A DNA stretch of 43,349 bases from an uncultured Clostridium sp. (GCA_958422185.1 CATZNW010000023.1:1-43349); one strand, 5' to 3'; positions 30,797 through 38,883 are shown, counted from the first letter of the stretch. Translations and numbers: made by a program. Notes: generated by a model from the sequence alone, not told the origin.

Positions 30797-31351
30797 TTAT
30801 TCTTCCTCGTTATGCCACGGCATATCAACTGCTGTCGGTTCGTGCACAACAGCGGGCAGGAATTTGCCGATCATATCGCTTGTTTTTATCGCAAGGCTGG
30901 ATGTGTTTATGCACGGATGGCAGCCTATGTATTCGCTGTTTAAAATATCCTTGTCCATAACAAGGCGCACTCTGTTTTCCCTGTCATTCATAAGCCCTAA
31001 AACGGATACCGAACCGGGCGTTATATCCAGAAATTCCTGCATGAATTCCGCCTCGGCAAAGGACAGGCGCGCACACCCCAGTTGCTTTGTTATATCTTTG
31101 GTTTTAAAAGGCTTAGAGCCGGGCATCATAAGCAGGTAAAAATCCGTTTTCTGCCTGTTCCTGAGAAACAGGTTCTTGCATATTTCAACGCCTAAAACTT
31201 TTTCGATCTCCCGGCATGCCTCCATTGTTTCCGCCGCAGGGTGGTCAACCCTTTTATATTCGATCCCCAGACCGTCAAGCAGATCGTATACTCTTTTTTC
31301 CTTTTCAAGCCGCCCCTTAAGATCACAGGGCCTGCCGCTGAACAGTTCCAT
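30797..31351 (-). CDS. YbaK/ProX-type aminoacyl-tRNA deacylase
   Basis: The 184-residue protein is a stand-alone YbaK/prolyl-tRNA-synthetase-associated editing domain. It has EYKRVDHPAAETMEAC near the N terminus, a conserved Lys-Asn-Leu-Phe (KNLFLRN) near 59, the core FYLLMMPGSKPFKTKDI, and GSVSVLGLMND near 113. Relatives called ProX or PrdX hydrolyse Ala-tRNA(Pro). It lies 15 bases after alr in a transcript devoted to alanine and D-amino acids, which would fit clearing tRNA mischarged with alanine when alanine is abundant. That link is inference. It has a GAGGT site before the ATG at 31351. Confidence 0.88.
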   Translation of the reverse strand: MELFSGRPCDLKGRLEKEKRVYDLLDGLGIEYKRVDHPAAETMEACREIEKVLGVEICKNLFLRNRQKTDFYLLMMPGSKPFKTKDITKQLGCARLSFAEAEFMQEFLDITPGSVSVLGLMNDRENRVRLVMDKDILNSEYIGCHPCINTSSLAIKTSDMIGKFLPAVVHEPTAVDMPWHNEEE

Positions 31352-31366
31352 ATTTAACCTCTTTTT

Positions 31367-32515
31367 TTAATACATATAATTTGTTGCAAACATAAATCTG
31401 CCGTTTTTGTAATAAGTGCGCGGCACCCGGCGCGCAATGCGGCAGGGTAGTTCGTAATTAAACGAATACGCGCTTTCCGAAACTTCTTCCATGGAAAGTT
31501 CGTTTTCACCGCTTTTTCCAACAAGAATGACCGTATCGCCTATTTCCGCGTTTATTTCCGTAATATCGACCATGAACTGATCCATACATACTCTGCCGAC
31601 TATTGGCGCAAACTGCCCGTTGATAAGTACTTTTCCCTTGTTTGAAAGGCACCTCGGGTAGCCGTCCGCGTACCCTACGGGTATCGTTGCAATGCGGCGC
31701 GTTTCACTCGTTTTATATGTGCCGCCGTAAGAGATCTCACGGCCGGGTTCAAGTTCTTTGATATGTGATATATGTGTGCGCCACTGCATAACGGGCCTGA
31801 TCTCCAAAAGGTCTTTGCTCACTTCATGAGAGGGGTAAAGACCGTATAAAATAATGCCCATGCGGCACATATCAAAATATTCGTCAAAATTCATTATGCC
31901 CGCCGAGTTGTTTATGTGTTTTATCGGGATATTGATTCCGCGCTCTTCAAGCATTTTTATAAATTCATTAAATTTATTTCTCTGGGCAATTGCTTTTGAA
32001 AGATCTTTTTCGTCAGCCGTTGCAAAGTGTGAAAAAAGCCCTTCTGCCGTTATGCCCGGCAGTTTTGTTATTTCTTTGCATATGTCCGCGTCACTTTCCT
32101 TAACCTGAAATCCGATGCGGCTCATACCCGTGTCCACACAAAAATGAAAGGACACGTTTTTGCCCTGCTTTACCGCCTCGTCTGAAAGCGCTTTGGCGTC
32201 GTCAAAGTGAAAAACGGGAATGCGTATGTCATATTGCACTATGCTTTCAAAAAACTCACGGGGCACAGCGCCTAAAATAAGTATCGGCGTTTGGATTCCT
32301 GCCTTTTTAAGCTCAATTGCCTCTTCTATGCAGGCAACGCCGTAAAAATCCGCTCTGCCCTCAAACTGCTTTGCGAGCGGCACGGCGCCGTGGCCGTAAG
32401 CGTCTGCTTTTATAACGCAAAGCAGTTTAACATTTTCAGGCAGTTTTGCCCTCGTAATATCAAAATTATGTTCAGCCGCGTCAAGATCAATTGCGGCTTC
32501 TGTTCTGAAAAACAT
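31367..32515 (-). CDS. alr: Alanine racemase
   Basis: Alanine racemase interconverts L- and D-alanine with PLP. The 382-residue protein has the PLP lysine in CVIKADAYGHG (about residues 33-43) and the PLP phosphate-binding MSRIGFQ. The catalytic Tyr of the second domain is in EISYGGTYK (about 256-264), and the conserved CMDQFMVDIT lies near 302. Both bases of the two-base mechanism are present. The ATG at 32515 follows GAGGT, ten bases after pxpA. Here the gene sits inside a 5-oxoproline/D-glutamate operon, not beside cell-wall genes. It may be a catabolic racemase supplying D-alanine to, or draining it from, the aminotransferase at the other end. Confidence 0.95.
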   Translation of the reverse strand: MFFRTEAAIDLDAAEHNFDITRAKLPENVKLLCVIKADAYGHGAVPLAKQFEGRADFYGVACIEEAIELKKAGIQTPILILGAVPREFFESIVQYDIRIPVFHFDDAKALSDEAVKQGKNVSFHFCVDTGMSRIGFQVKESDADICKEITKLPGITAEGLFSHFATADEKDLSKAIAQRNKFNEFIKMLEERGINIPIKHINNSAGIMNFDEYFDMCRMGIILYGLYPSHEVSKDLLEIRPVMQWRTHISHIKELEPGREISYGGTYKTSETRRIATIPVGYADGYPRCLSNKGKVLINGQFAPIVGRVCMDQFMVDITEINAEIGDTVILVGKSGENELSMEEVSESAYSFNYELPCRIARRVPRTYYKNGRFMFATNYMY

Positions 32516-32525
32516 TGTTATTACC

Positions 32526-33278
32526 TCAAATTACCTCGGAAAGCGAAACGGTTTCTATATTGTTTCGCCTGAACGCGTCGTTCAGTTTTTTAACAAATTC
32601 TATCGCTTTGGGTCCGTCGCCGTGTACGCATACGGAGTGGGTTTCAATCTCAATATCTTCGCCGGTGTATGCGGTGACCATATCGCACTTTGCCATTCTG
32701 ATCACTCGCTCCACGGCCTCGTTTTCATCTTCTATCATGGCGCCGGCGAGTCCCCGCTGCCTGAGCGTGCCGTCAGCCTCATAAGCCCTGTCGGCAAAAA
32801 CTTCGCTCGCGTATCTGATCCCGGCAGCCTTTGCCGCGTTTATCATTTCGGATCCGGAAAGCGCAAGTAATATCAGATCCCTGTCATAATCATAAACGGC
32901 TTTTGCTATTGCGTCCGCAATGGTTCTGTTTTTCGCGGCGGCATTATACATCGCGCCGTGTGCCTTAACATGATCCAGTTTAACGCCCTTTGCGTTTGCG
33001 ATAGAGCCTATGGCGCCAAGCTGGTAAAGCGTTATGCTGTATACCTCTTCGGGTGAGAGATCCATTTTTGTTCTTCCGAAATTGTCCCTGTCCGGGTACC
33101 CGGGATGCGCGCCTGCACCGACTCCGTTTGCTTTGGAAAGTTCAAGCGTTTTCGCCATCATTACCGCGCTGCCGGCATGAAAGCCGCAGGCAATGTTGGC
33201 ACTGTTTATATGCGGAATTATTATCTCATCCGCCCCTGCGCCCTCACCGAGGTCGCAGTTCAGGTTGATTTTAAACAA
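32526..33278 (-). CDS. pxpA: 5-oxoprolinase subunit A (LamB/YcsF family)
   Basis: PxpA works with PxpB and PxpC in ATP-dependent opening of 5-oxoproline to glutamate. The 250-residue protein begins with the family signature INLNCDLGEGAG. It continues with IPHINSANIACGFHAG, GAHPGYPDRDNFGR, VKAHGAMYN, EVFADRAYEADGTLRQR and the C-terminal ICVHGDGP-like SVCVHGDGPKA. The start is TTG at 33278, beginning MFKINLN, with a GAAAGAG site upstream. The spacing from the DUF1445 gene is 14 bases. The three pxp genes are not contiguous, because the DUF1445 gene lies between pxpC and pxpA. Confidence 0.94.
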   Translation of the reverse strand: MFKINLNCDLGEGAGADEIIIPHINSANIACGFHAGSAVMMAKTLELSKANGVGAGAHPGYPDRDNFGRTKMDLSPEEVYSITLYQLGAIGSIANAKGVKLDHVKAHGAMYNAAAKNRTIADAIAKAVYDYDRDLILLALSGSEMINAAKAAGIRYASEVFADRAYEADGTLRQRGLAGAMIEDENEAVERVIRMAKCDMVTAYTGEDIEIETHSVCVHGDGPKAIEFVKKLNDAFRRNNIETVSLSEVI

Positions 33279-33292
33279 AGTATCACTCTTTC

Positions 33293-34078
33293 TCAGTATT
33301 TAAGGCTTGCATTTTTTACGTCCGTTATAAACATATGCCCGGGCGAATGGGTTATCGCAATCGGCGGCTTTGCGTTCATAACCGCGTTTTGCGGCGTTAC
33401 GCCGCACGGCCAGAATACAGGTGTTTCACCGTCTTTTATCGTGACCGAATCACCGTAGTCGGGTGCGGATATATCGTTTATTCCTATAAGTTTCGGATCG
33501 CCTATATGTATCGGCGCGCCGTGAACGCGCGGCATTGCCGCCGTAACGTTTACCGCTTGAACAACAAGGTCATAAGGTATGGGCCTCATGGAGACCACCA
33601 TGTTTCCGCCGAATATTCCGGCACGTTTAAGCGGAATATTCGTGTTGAACATAGGCACGTTTCTGCCCTCTTCAATATGGCGCACAGGTATGCCCGCCTC
33701 GGTCAGTTCCGCCTCAAAGGAAAAGGAACAGCCTATAAGGAAGTAAACAAAATCCTTTTGCCATATGCCTGAAATATCGTTTACTTCTTCTGTAAGCATA
33801 CCGTTTTTCCATATTCTGTATTTTGGAAAATCCGTTGCAACATCGGCATTGTCCGCCATTTCCGTTATAAGTCTTGATCCGCAGTCTCCCACCTCAAGAA
33901 CAGGGCAGGGGCGCGGATTTCTTGTGCAGAACAGCAGAAAATCAAAGGCAAGGTCTTTTGGCAGTACGCAAAGATTAGCTTGAGCGTATCCGGCGCACAT
34001 ACCGCTTGTCTGTCCGGTTATCTTCTGTTCTTTAATAAGTTTTCTTATTTCTTTTGGGCTCATTGATGAATAGTCCAT
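33293..34078 (-). CDS. DUF1445 (YcsI-type) putative hydro-lyase, N-terminal half of D-glutamate cyclase
   Basis: The 261-residue protein has DUF1445 patterns: GMCAGYAQANLCVLP (about residues 26-40), FLLFCTRNPRPCPVLEVGD, YFLIGCSFSFEAEL, NVPMFNTNI, MVVSMRPIP and the late HSPGHMFITD. In vertebrates the mitochondrial D-glutamate cyclase DGLUCY carries this domain at its N terminus and DUF4392 at its C terminus. Here both halves are separate proteins in one operon. That context supports a role in cyclising D-glutamate to 5-oxo-D-proline. Bacterial DUF1445 proteins near pxp genes are usually annotated only as hydro-lyase. The start at 34078 has AGGGTG upstream. Confidence 0.85.
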   Translation of the reverse strand: MDYSSMSPKEIRKLIKEQKITGQTSGMCAGYAQANLCVLPKDLAFDFLLFCTRNPRPCPVLEVGDCGSRLITEMADNADVATDFPKYRIWKNGMLTEEVNDISGIWQKDFVYFLIGCSFSFEAELTEAGIPVRHIEEGRNVPMFNTNIPLKRAGIFGGNMVVSMRPIPYDLVVQAVNVTAAMPRVHGAPIHIGDPKLIGINDISAPDYGDSVTIKDGETPVFWPCGVTPQNAVMNAKPPIAITHSPGHMFITDVKNASLKY

Positions 34079-34089
34079 ATCTTCACCCT

Positions 34090-35031
34090 TTAAAGTTTAT
34101 TTATGCGTTCTTTAAGCAATTCGAAATTTCTGTTTTCCGCTCTCGCCGCGTTTTCCGCTTCTTTAACGGATACGGCTCGGAATTTAACACAGTGCCCCGG
34201 CAGCGCCTGCGCAAGCAGAGGCATATCCGCCGATATAACAGTTGCCGCTTTTGCGTAGCCGCCCGTAGTTTGTCTGTCCGCGGCAAGTATGATCGGCTGT
34301 CCGCTTTCCGGCACCTGCACGCTGCCCGGCGCGATTCCGTCAGAAATGATGTTCAAACCGTTTTTGCCCTTTAGCGGAGGGCCGCTGAGCCGAACGCCCA
34401 TTCTGTCCGCCTCGGCGGAGATCCTGTATTCAGCGGAAAAGAAAGTTTTCATATCTTCTTTTGTAAGCATATCGTCCTGCGGTCCCGGCACTGCCCGAAG
34501 CAGAATCTCTTTTTTAAATTCAAATTCTGCTGTTGCCCGCTTTTCAATATTTATGATGTTTTTGTGCGGCAGTATTCTTATATCGTCGCCCGTTTCAAGT
34601 TTGCGGCCGCAGAGACCGCCTACCTTTGATTTCAGATCCGTTGACCGGCTGCCGAGGAATTCCGGTACGTCTATTCCGCCGTTCACGGCAAGATACGCCC
34701 TCGCTCCGTTTGTTATTCTGCCGCAGATCAGAACATCGCCTGCAGTGATTTTATAAACTTTGTTTGTGCGTATCGGCTTTTTGTTTATTTTAGCGTCGAT
34801 TTGCGCGCCGCTTATGCATATGGCGCAGTCCTCGGTAAAGACGGCGGCTATCCCGTTGAGCGTCATTTCCAGCACGGCTGCGTTCTCGTTGTTTGACAAA
34901 AGAATGTTCGCCGTTTTCATGGCTTTCATATCCATTGCGCCGCACTGTGAAAAACCGTATTTCATATAGCCGGCACGCCCCGAGTCCTGCACGGTGGTAA
35001 GGAGCCCGCCGCGCACTATTTTAATTCCCAC
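34090..35031 (-). CDS. pxpC: 5-oxoprolinase subunit C (KipA family)
   Basis: The 313-residue protein has the biotin-dependent-carboxylase-like (KipA/AHS2) pattern: TTVQDSGRAGYMKYG near the N terminus, GAMDMKAMKTANILL, and LEMTLNGIAAVF. The late signatures are ADRMGVRLSGPPL, DGIAPGSVQVPESGQPIILAAD and TTGGYAKAATVI. Biotin itself is not used. The start is GTG at 35031 with GGAGG before it. It overlaps pxpB by 11 bases, the usual coupled arrangement of the two subunits. Confidence 0.94.
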   Translation of the reverse strand: MGIKIVRGGLLTTVQDSGRAGYMKYGFSQCGAMDMKAMKTANILLSNNENAAVLEMTLNGIAAVFTEDCAICISGAQIDAKINKKPIRTNKVYKITAGDVLICGRITNGARAYLAVNGGIDVPEFLGSRSTDLKSKVGGLCGRKLETGDDIRILPHKNIINIEKRATAEFEFKKEILLRAVPGPQDDMLTKEDMKTFFSAEYRISAEADRMGVRLSGPPLKGKNGLNIISDGIAPGSVQVPESGQPIILAADRQTTGGYAKAATVISADMPLLAQALPGHCVKFRAVSVKEAENAARAENRNFELLKERINKL

Positions 35032-35752
35032 TGTGCACCTCCGTACATTTTACGGTGTAAGTGCCGTTTTCACATTCTTTATCTACGCTGAAAAATTCCT
35101 CTTTCGTTATCCTTATAAATCTTATGCGGTCGCCGGCACGGTAAAGTATGGGGCTTTCTTTTCTTTCGTCATATACCCTTACCGGCGTTTTGCCTATCAG
35201 CCGCCAGCCGCCCGGAGAATCGGACGGGTATATGCCCGTTTGGTTTCCGCCTATTCCAACGCTTCCGCGCGGGATCTTTACCCTTGGAGTTTCAAGGCGC
35301 GGCGCAGCGATACGTTTATCCATATTCCCGAGATAAGCAAATCCGGGAAGAAAACCAAGCATGTATATCGGATAATCACGCCCGGTGTGAATAGCTATGA
35401 TCTCTTCTTTTGCAAGCCCGGTTATTTTTTCAACGCTTTCCATATCAGGCGCGAATTCATCATCGTAGCAAACCGGTATCTTATAAAGCACGGGCTTAAG
35501 GTTATTTTCGCCACCGCTGTTTTTCTGCGCTTTTTTCAGCTGTTTAATGAGTTCTTTAGAAGACGTTTTTAGAGGGTCATAAATAACGGTAACGCTGCAA
35601 AAAGCAGGAATATATTCAACAGCGCCGAGAATATCCGCGCTTTCCGCGGCAGAGGCAAACCGCGTTGCCAGACTGTTGATCTCTTCGTTTATCTCATTTC
35701 CGAAATTCACTGTTATGCCGCAGTCGCCGCATGGTAAATATTTTGCCCTCAT
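35021..35752 (-). CDS. pxpB: 5-oxoprolinase subunit B (KipI family)
   Basis: The 243-residue protein has the KipI/AHS1 pattern: GDCGITVNFGNEINEEIN near the start, IPVCYDDEFAPDME, HTGRDYPIYMLGFLPGFAYLG, RLETPRVKIPRGSVGIGG, QTGIYPSDSPGGWRLIGKTP and a final IRFIRITKEEF. In Bacillus the relative KipI also inhibits the sporulation kinase KinA, but in operon with pxpA and pxpC the oxoprolinase role is standard. The start at 35752 overlaps the DUF4392 stop by four bases, which couples the cyclase-like gene to the oxoprolinase. Confidence 0.94.
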   Translation of the reverse strand: MRAKYLPCGDCGITVNFGNEINEEINSLATRFASAAESADILGAVEYIPAFCSVTVIYDPLKTSSKELIKQLKKAQKNSGGENNLKPVLYKIPVCYDDEFAPDMESVEKITGLAKEEIIAIHTGRDYPIYMLGFLPGFAYLGNMDKRIAAPRLETPRVKIPRGSVGIGGNQTGIYPSDSPGGWRLIGKTPVRVYDERKESPILYRAGDRIRFIRITKEEFFSVDKECENGTYTVKCTEVHSGN

Positions 35753-36810
35753 CTTGTGAAATATCCTTTTTCAAGCGTGTGTTCAAACCATTCCTGCGTT
35801 TTGTCTTCAACGGTTGACGGATATTCGATAAGCGCTCTCATCATGGCAACAAGCGGCAGGTTAATGTTTTTGCCTATGCCGTCAATATAGGGGCGCGGCT
35901 TGCCGTACATATCAAGCATTCCCGCTGCGGCCGCTGCGTCCATGGCTGCTGACTGCTCTTCCGTATCGTGGAACAATTCCGGCTTTTTCAGTAAAAACGC
36001 CGTTGCCGCCATAAGTGCGTTGCATCCCCAGTCGGATACGGTTGCAGTAATAATATTGTCGGCAACGGTGTCTGCAAGAATGCCGAAACCGTTTCCTGCC
36101 TTGCAGCCGCCCATCTCAGCATACGGAACGTATTTTCTGATATGATCTTCAATCGCCGCCATACCGATCTCATTGCCCAGGTCGCCGATGGAAAGATTAT
36201 ATATTCCGGCGTCCTTACACATTTTAAACAGCACGTCATATTTTGCCTCAACGCCGGTCGTATTGACGCCTACGGCATTATGGTAATAGCCGTTTTTGTT
36301 GCGGCCGGGCGCCTCAATGCTTATCGCGGCGCACGGTTTCCCGTGTGACAGGATCTCTTTTGCCTGAACAGGCGCTTCTTCGCGTTCTTTTGTAAAAACA
36401 ATGTATGTAACGGTATTTTCGCTCATATCGTCAATATCGTCCGTAACAGCAAAGTCAAGCACGTTTGATATTGCCTTAACAGCTTTTTCACACTGGCTCG
36501 GAATAAGCATAACAGGCTTTGCGCCGAACGCTTTCATAATGAATTTCGAAAAAATGCAAGAAGATATTATGCCGTCCGTTTCCGCTTCTCTCCAGGGCAG
36601 CAGAACGAATCCCGTGAATATAAATACCTTTTTTCCTTTTTTTATGTGTTTGATAAGTCCTTTTGCTCCGTTCGTGGAAAGCGGTTCCCCGGTAAACCTG
36701 CGTGCTCCGTCATACAGAATCCTGCAAACGCCGTATCCTCTTGGATCAAGGTTCATAAGCGTGTCAAGATTGCAGCCGACATTGAAAATCGTTAGTTCCT
36801 CTTTTGTCAT
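35749..36810 (-). CDS. DUF4392 protein, C-terminal half of D-glutamate cyclase
   Basis: The 353-residue protein resembles the C-terminal domain of vertebrate D-glutamate cyclase (DUF4392). Features include NLDTLMNLDPRGYGV near residue 14, VFIFTGFVLLPWREAETDG near 62, the glycine-rich ISIEAPGRNKNGYYHNAVG, SIGDLGNEIGMA, GGCKAGNGFGILADTVAD and VSDWGCNALMA. Human DGLUCY turns D-glutamate into 5-oxo-D-proline. The other domain of that protein (DUF1445) is encoded three genes downstream. Its stop overlaps the start of pxpB, so product and next enzyme are made together. The ATG at 36810 follows GAGGGG. Which of the two halves carries catalysis in bacteria is not decided. Confidence 0.85.
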   Translation of the reverse strand: MTKEELTIFNVGCNLDTLMNLDPRGYGVCRILYDGARRFTGEPLSTNGAKGLIKHIKKGKKVFIFTGFVLLPWREAETDGIISSCIFSKFIMKAFGAKPVMLIPSQCEKAVKAISNVLDFAVTDDIDDMSENTVTYIVFTKEREEAPVQAKEILSHGKPCAAISIEAPGRNKNGYYHNAVGVNTTGVEAKYDVLFKMCKDAGIYNLSIGDLGNEIGMAAIEDHIRKYVPYAEMGGCKAGNGFGILADTVADNIITATVSDWGCNALMAATAFLLKKPELFHDTEEQSAAMDAAAAAGMLDMYGKPRPYIDGIGKNINLPLVAMMRALIEYPSTVEDKTQEWFEHTLEKGYFTR

Positions 36811-36840
36811 AGTAAACCCCTCAGTTTTGATCGGATTAAA

Positions 36841-37686
36841 TCAGTCTGCTTTACACTGTTCTTCAAAATCCGCAACAAGCGCGTCCTGTATGGTCTTCAG
36901 CATTTCCGGCGCTTTGCCGCCAACCGGCTTTCCGTCAACTGTTTTAACTGGAATGCAGAAAGAACCGGTGGAATGCACAACGATTTCGTCCGCATTCATA
37001 AGTTCGTCAAGCGTGTAGTTGCGCTCCTCCGTTTCAAAGCCCAGCTTTTGCGCAAAAGCAAGCAGCCTCAAACGCGCAGTGCCCGGCAAGACTTTGTCAT
37101 CAAGTTGGTGCGTGATGACTTTGCCGTTCTTAAATATTGAAACGTTTGAATGCGCGCATTCGGTAACAATATCGCCGCGATGGAATATGGCCTCCTCGCA
37201 GCCGGCTCTTTCCGCGGCAGTAGCCGCAAGGCAGGAGGGAATAAGATTAAGCGTTTTAGCGTTGCAGTATAAAAAGCGTTTGTCCTCATATGTAATAACG
37301 TCTATAGGCTTGTATGTGTCTGCAACGGGGCACGGGGTAAGCGTTATCCACAGGTTGGATTTTATGTTTTTTTCATAAATATGCTTTCTTAGCCCGCTTC
37401 CGCGCGTTACCTGCATATATACAAACTGATCACCGTCGTCAACTTTAGGCACCAGTTCGTTCAGCAGTTTCGCAAGTTCTTTTTTTTCAATCGGCATATT
37501 GATATCAAGGATCTTTGCGCTTCGGTAGAATCTGTCAAGATGGGCGTCTAAATCAAATATTTTATGATTGTGTGAATAAGTGGCGTCGTAAATACCGTCC
37601 CCGAACCAGCATACGCGGTCAAGCATTGGTATTTTCATTTCCTCAATAAGTCCGTATTCGCCGTTGTAATAGCCAAGATTTTCCAT
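36841..37686 (-). CDS. Class IV aminotransferase, D-amino-acid aminotransferase-like
   Basis: The 281-residue fold-type IV PLP aminotransferase has the PLP Lys in YCNAKTLNLIPSCLA (about residues 139-153), the Glu of DIVTECAHSNVSIF, and the substrate-side patterns WFGDGIYDATYS and VYMQVTRGSGLRKH. The last resembles the D-alanine aminotransferase Dat rather than IlvE. Dat makes D-glutamate and pyruvate from D-alanine and 2-oxoglutarate. It is the first gene of the operon and would feed D-glutamate to the cyclase pair. An in-frame ATG exists at 37728, but 37686 (MENLGYY) follows AAGGAG at the right distance. A branched-chain or 4-amino-4-deoxychorismate role is less likely. Confidence 0.85.
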   Translation of the reverse strand: MENLGYYNGEYGLIEEMKIPMLDRVCWFGDGIYDATYSHNHKIFDLDAHLDRFYRSAKILDINMPIEKKELAKLLNELVPKVDDGDQFVYMQVTRGSGLRKHIYEKNIKSNLWITLTPCPVADTYKPIDVITYEDKRFLYCNAKTLNLIPSCLAATAAERAGCEEAIFHRGDIVTECAHSNVSIFKNGKVITHQLDDKVLPGTARLRLLAFAQKLGFETEERNYTLDELMNADEIVVHSTGSFCIPVKTVDGKPVGGKAPEMLKTIQDALVADFEEQCKAD

Positions 37687-37716
37687 TTCTGCACTCCTTG
37701 TTAATATATTATTAGT

Positions 37717-37755
37717 AAAAAAGGGCATACGTTGCCATTATAAGCGCCGTTGCCC
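37717..37755 (-). promoter_or_regulatory. Terminator-like hairpin in the leader of the D-amino-acid operon
   Basis: On the minus strand GGGCA (37751-37755) pairs with TGCCC (37723-37727), extended by ACG/CGT past a one-base bulge. Six T residues follow (37717-37722). It lies between the predicted transcription start (about 37759) and the ribosome binding site, so it may attenuate the operon. Confidence 0.5.
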
Positions 37756-37765
37756 AACAAAACTA

Positions 37766-37794
37766 ATTCTAATACAATTTTTATTAAAAGTAAA
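37766..37794 (-). promoter_or_regulatory. Promoter of the D-amino-acid/5-oxoproline operon
   Basis: On the minus strand TTTACT (37789-37794) is followed after 17 bases by TAGAAT (37766-37771). No terminator separates it from the upstream exoA gene, so read-through is possible. Confidence 0.6.
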
Positions 37795-37822
37795 TAGTTT
37801 TTATTGTTTTTCTAATTCCATA

Positions 37823-38578
37823 TTAAATATCCGCTTCAAGTAAAACGGGGCAGTGATCGGAGCCGTAGATATCTGTAAGGATGTCCGCCCGGATAAGCTT
37901 GTTGTCCAGCCTTTTTGAGGTGATGAAATAATCAATGCGCCAGCCCGCGTTCTTTTCCCTTGCTTTGAACATGTAGCTCCACCAACTGTACATTCCCGTT
38001 CGGTCCGGATAAAAATATCTGAACGTATCCGTGAATCCGTTTTCAAGAATACAGGTCATTTTTGCTCTTTCCTCATCAGAAAATCCTGCGTTGTTGTGGT
38101 TCGTTTTTGGGTTTTTCAGGTCTATCTCCTCGTGGGCAACATTGAGGTCGCCGCAAAAGATAACAGGTTTCTTTTTGTCAAGCGCTTTTATATAATCAAA
38201 AAAAGCGTCTTCCCATTTCATACGGTAGTCAAGCCTTGCAAGTTCGCGCTGCGAATTCGGCGCATAAACGGTTACAAAATAAAAATCATCAAACTCAAGC
38301 GTTATAAGCCTGCCTTCTTGATCGTGTTCCTTAATGCCCATGCCGTATTTTACATCAAGAGGTTCTGTTTTGGTAAAGACAGCAGTGCCGGAATAGCCCT
38401 TTTTTTCGGCGTAATTCCAGTATGCATGATACCCTTTCGGTTCAAAATCTATCTGTCCCTGCTGAAGTTTTGTTTCCTGAATGCAGAAAATATCCGCGTT
38501 GATCTCTTTGAAAAATTGTTCAAATCCTTTATTCATGCACGCCCTCAGCCCGTTTACATTCCAGCTGATGAATTTCAT
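37823..38578 (-). CDS. Exodeoxyribonuclease III family endonuclease
   Basis: The 251-residue protein is an ExoA/Xth AP endonuclease. It begins MKFISWNVNGLRACMNKGF and has FCIQETKLQQGQ (metal-binding Glu), GYSGTAVFTK, VYAPNSQ, VIFCGDLNVAHEEIDL, a TFRYFYPD segment, WRIDYFITSKRL and the terminal GSDHCPVLLE with the catalytic His. All catalytic residues of the family are present. It acts in base-excision repair at abasic sites. The ATG at 38578 follows GAAAGGA and a good promoter (38632-38660). It lies upstream of the D-amino-acid operon on the same strand but has its own promoter. Confidence 0.95.
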   Translation of the reverse strand: MKFISWNVNGLRACMNKGFEQFFKEINADIFCIQETKLQQGQIDFEPKGYHAYWNYAEKKGYSGTAVFTKTEPLDVKYGMGIKEHDQEGRLITLEFDDFYFVTVYAPNSQRELARLDYRMKWEDAFFDYIKALDKKKPVIFCGDLNVAHEEIDLKNPKTNHNNAGFSDEERAKMTCILENGFTDTFRYFYPDRTGMYSWWSYMFKAREKNAGWRIDYFITSKRLDNKLIRADILTDIYGSDHCPVLLEADI

Positions 38579-38631
38579 ATTTGATATTCCTTTCGCTCTT
38601 AATGATGAAATTATGATTTAATTATGATTTT

Positions 38632-38660
38632 AAGATAACATATTTGCTGATTTTGTGCAA
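38632..38660 (-). promoter_or_regulatory. Promoter of the exonuclease III gene
   Basis: On the minus strand TTGCAC (38655-38660) is followed after 17 bases by TATCTT (38632-38637). Confidence 0.6.
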
Positions 38661-38678
38661 TAAATTTGTTGAAAGCTC

Positions 38679-38706
38679 TTGACTTTATCCTATTTTATGG
38701 TAAAAT
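38679..38706 (+). promoter_or_regulatory. Promoter of tRNA-Val
   Basis: TTGACT (38679-38684) is followed after 16 bases by TAAAAT (38701-38706), preceded by TGG. The tRNA begins 13 bases later. Confidence 0.75.
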
Positions 38707-38718
38707 TAATAGCGTTGC

Positions 38719-38794
38719 GGGAGTATAGCTCAGCTGGGAGAGCATCTGCCTTACAAGCAGAGGGTCACAGGTTCGAGCCCTGTTACTCCCACCA
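38719..38794 (+). tRNA. tRNA-Val (anticodon TAC)
   Basis: This is a complete cloverleaf. Acceptor GGGAGTA pairs with TACTCCC. The D arm is AGCTCAGCTGGGAGAGC. The anticodon stem TCTGC/GCAGA holds the loop CTTACAA (anticodon TAC). The T arm contains GGTTCGAGCCC. CCA is encoded at 38792-38794. Confidence 0.97.
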
Positions 38795-38796
38795 AA

Positions 38797-38833
38797 AGAA
38801 ACGGCAATTTTTTAATTGCCGTTTCTTTTTTTG
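38797..38833 (+). terminator. Terminator of tRNA-Val
   Basis: AAACGGCAATT and AATTGCCGTTT form a long stem with a short T loop, followed by CTTTTTTT. Confidence 0.88.
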
Positions 38834-38853
38834 TAAACTGAGTTTATACAGCG

Positions 38854-38881
38854 ACAGAGAGAAGAGACTCTCTGTTTTTTT
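38854..38881 (+). terminator. Second plus-strand terminator
   Basis: ACAGAGAG and CTCTCTGT form a stem followed by a T run, just before the end of the convergent aldo/keto reductase gene. Confidence 0.65.
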
Positions 38882-38883
38882 AT

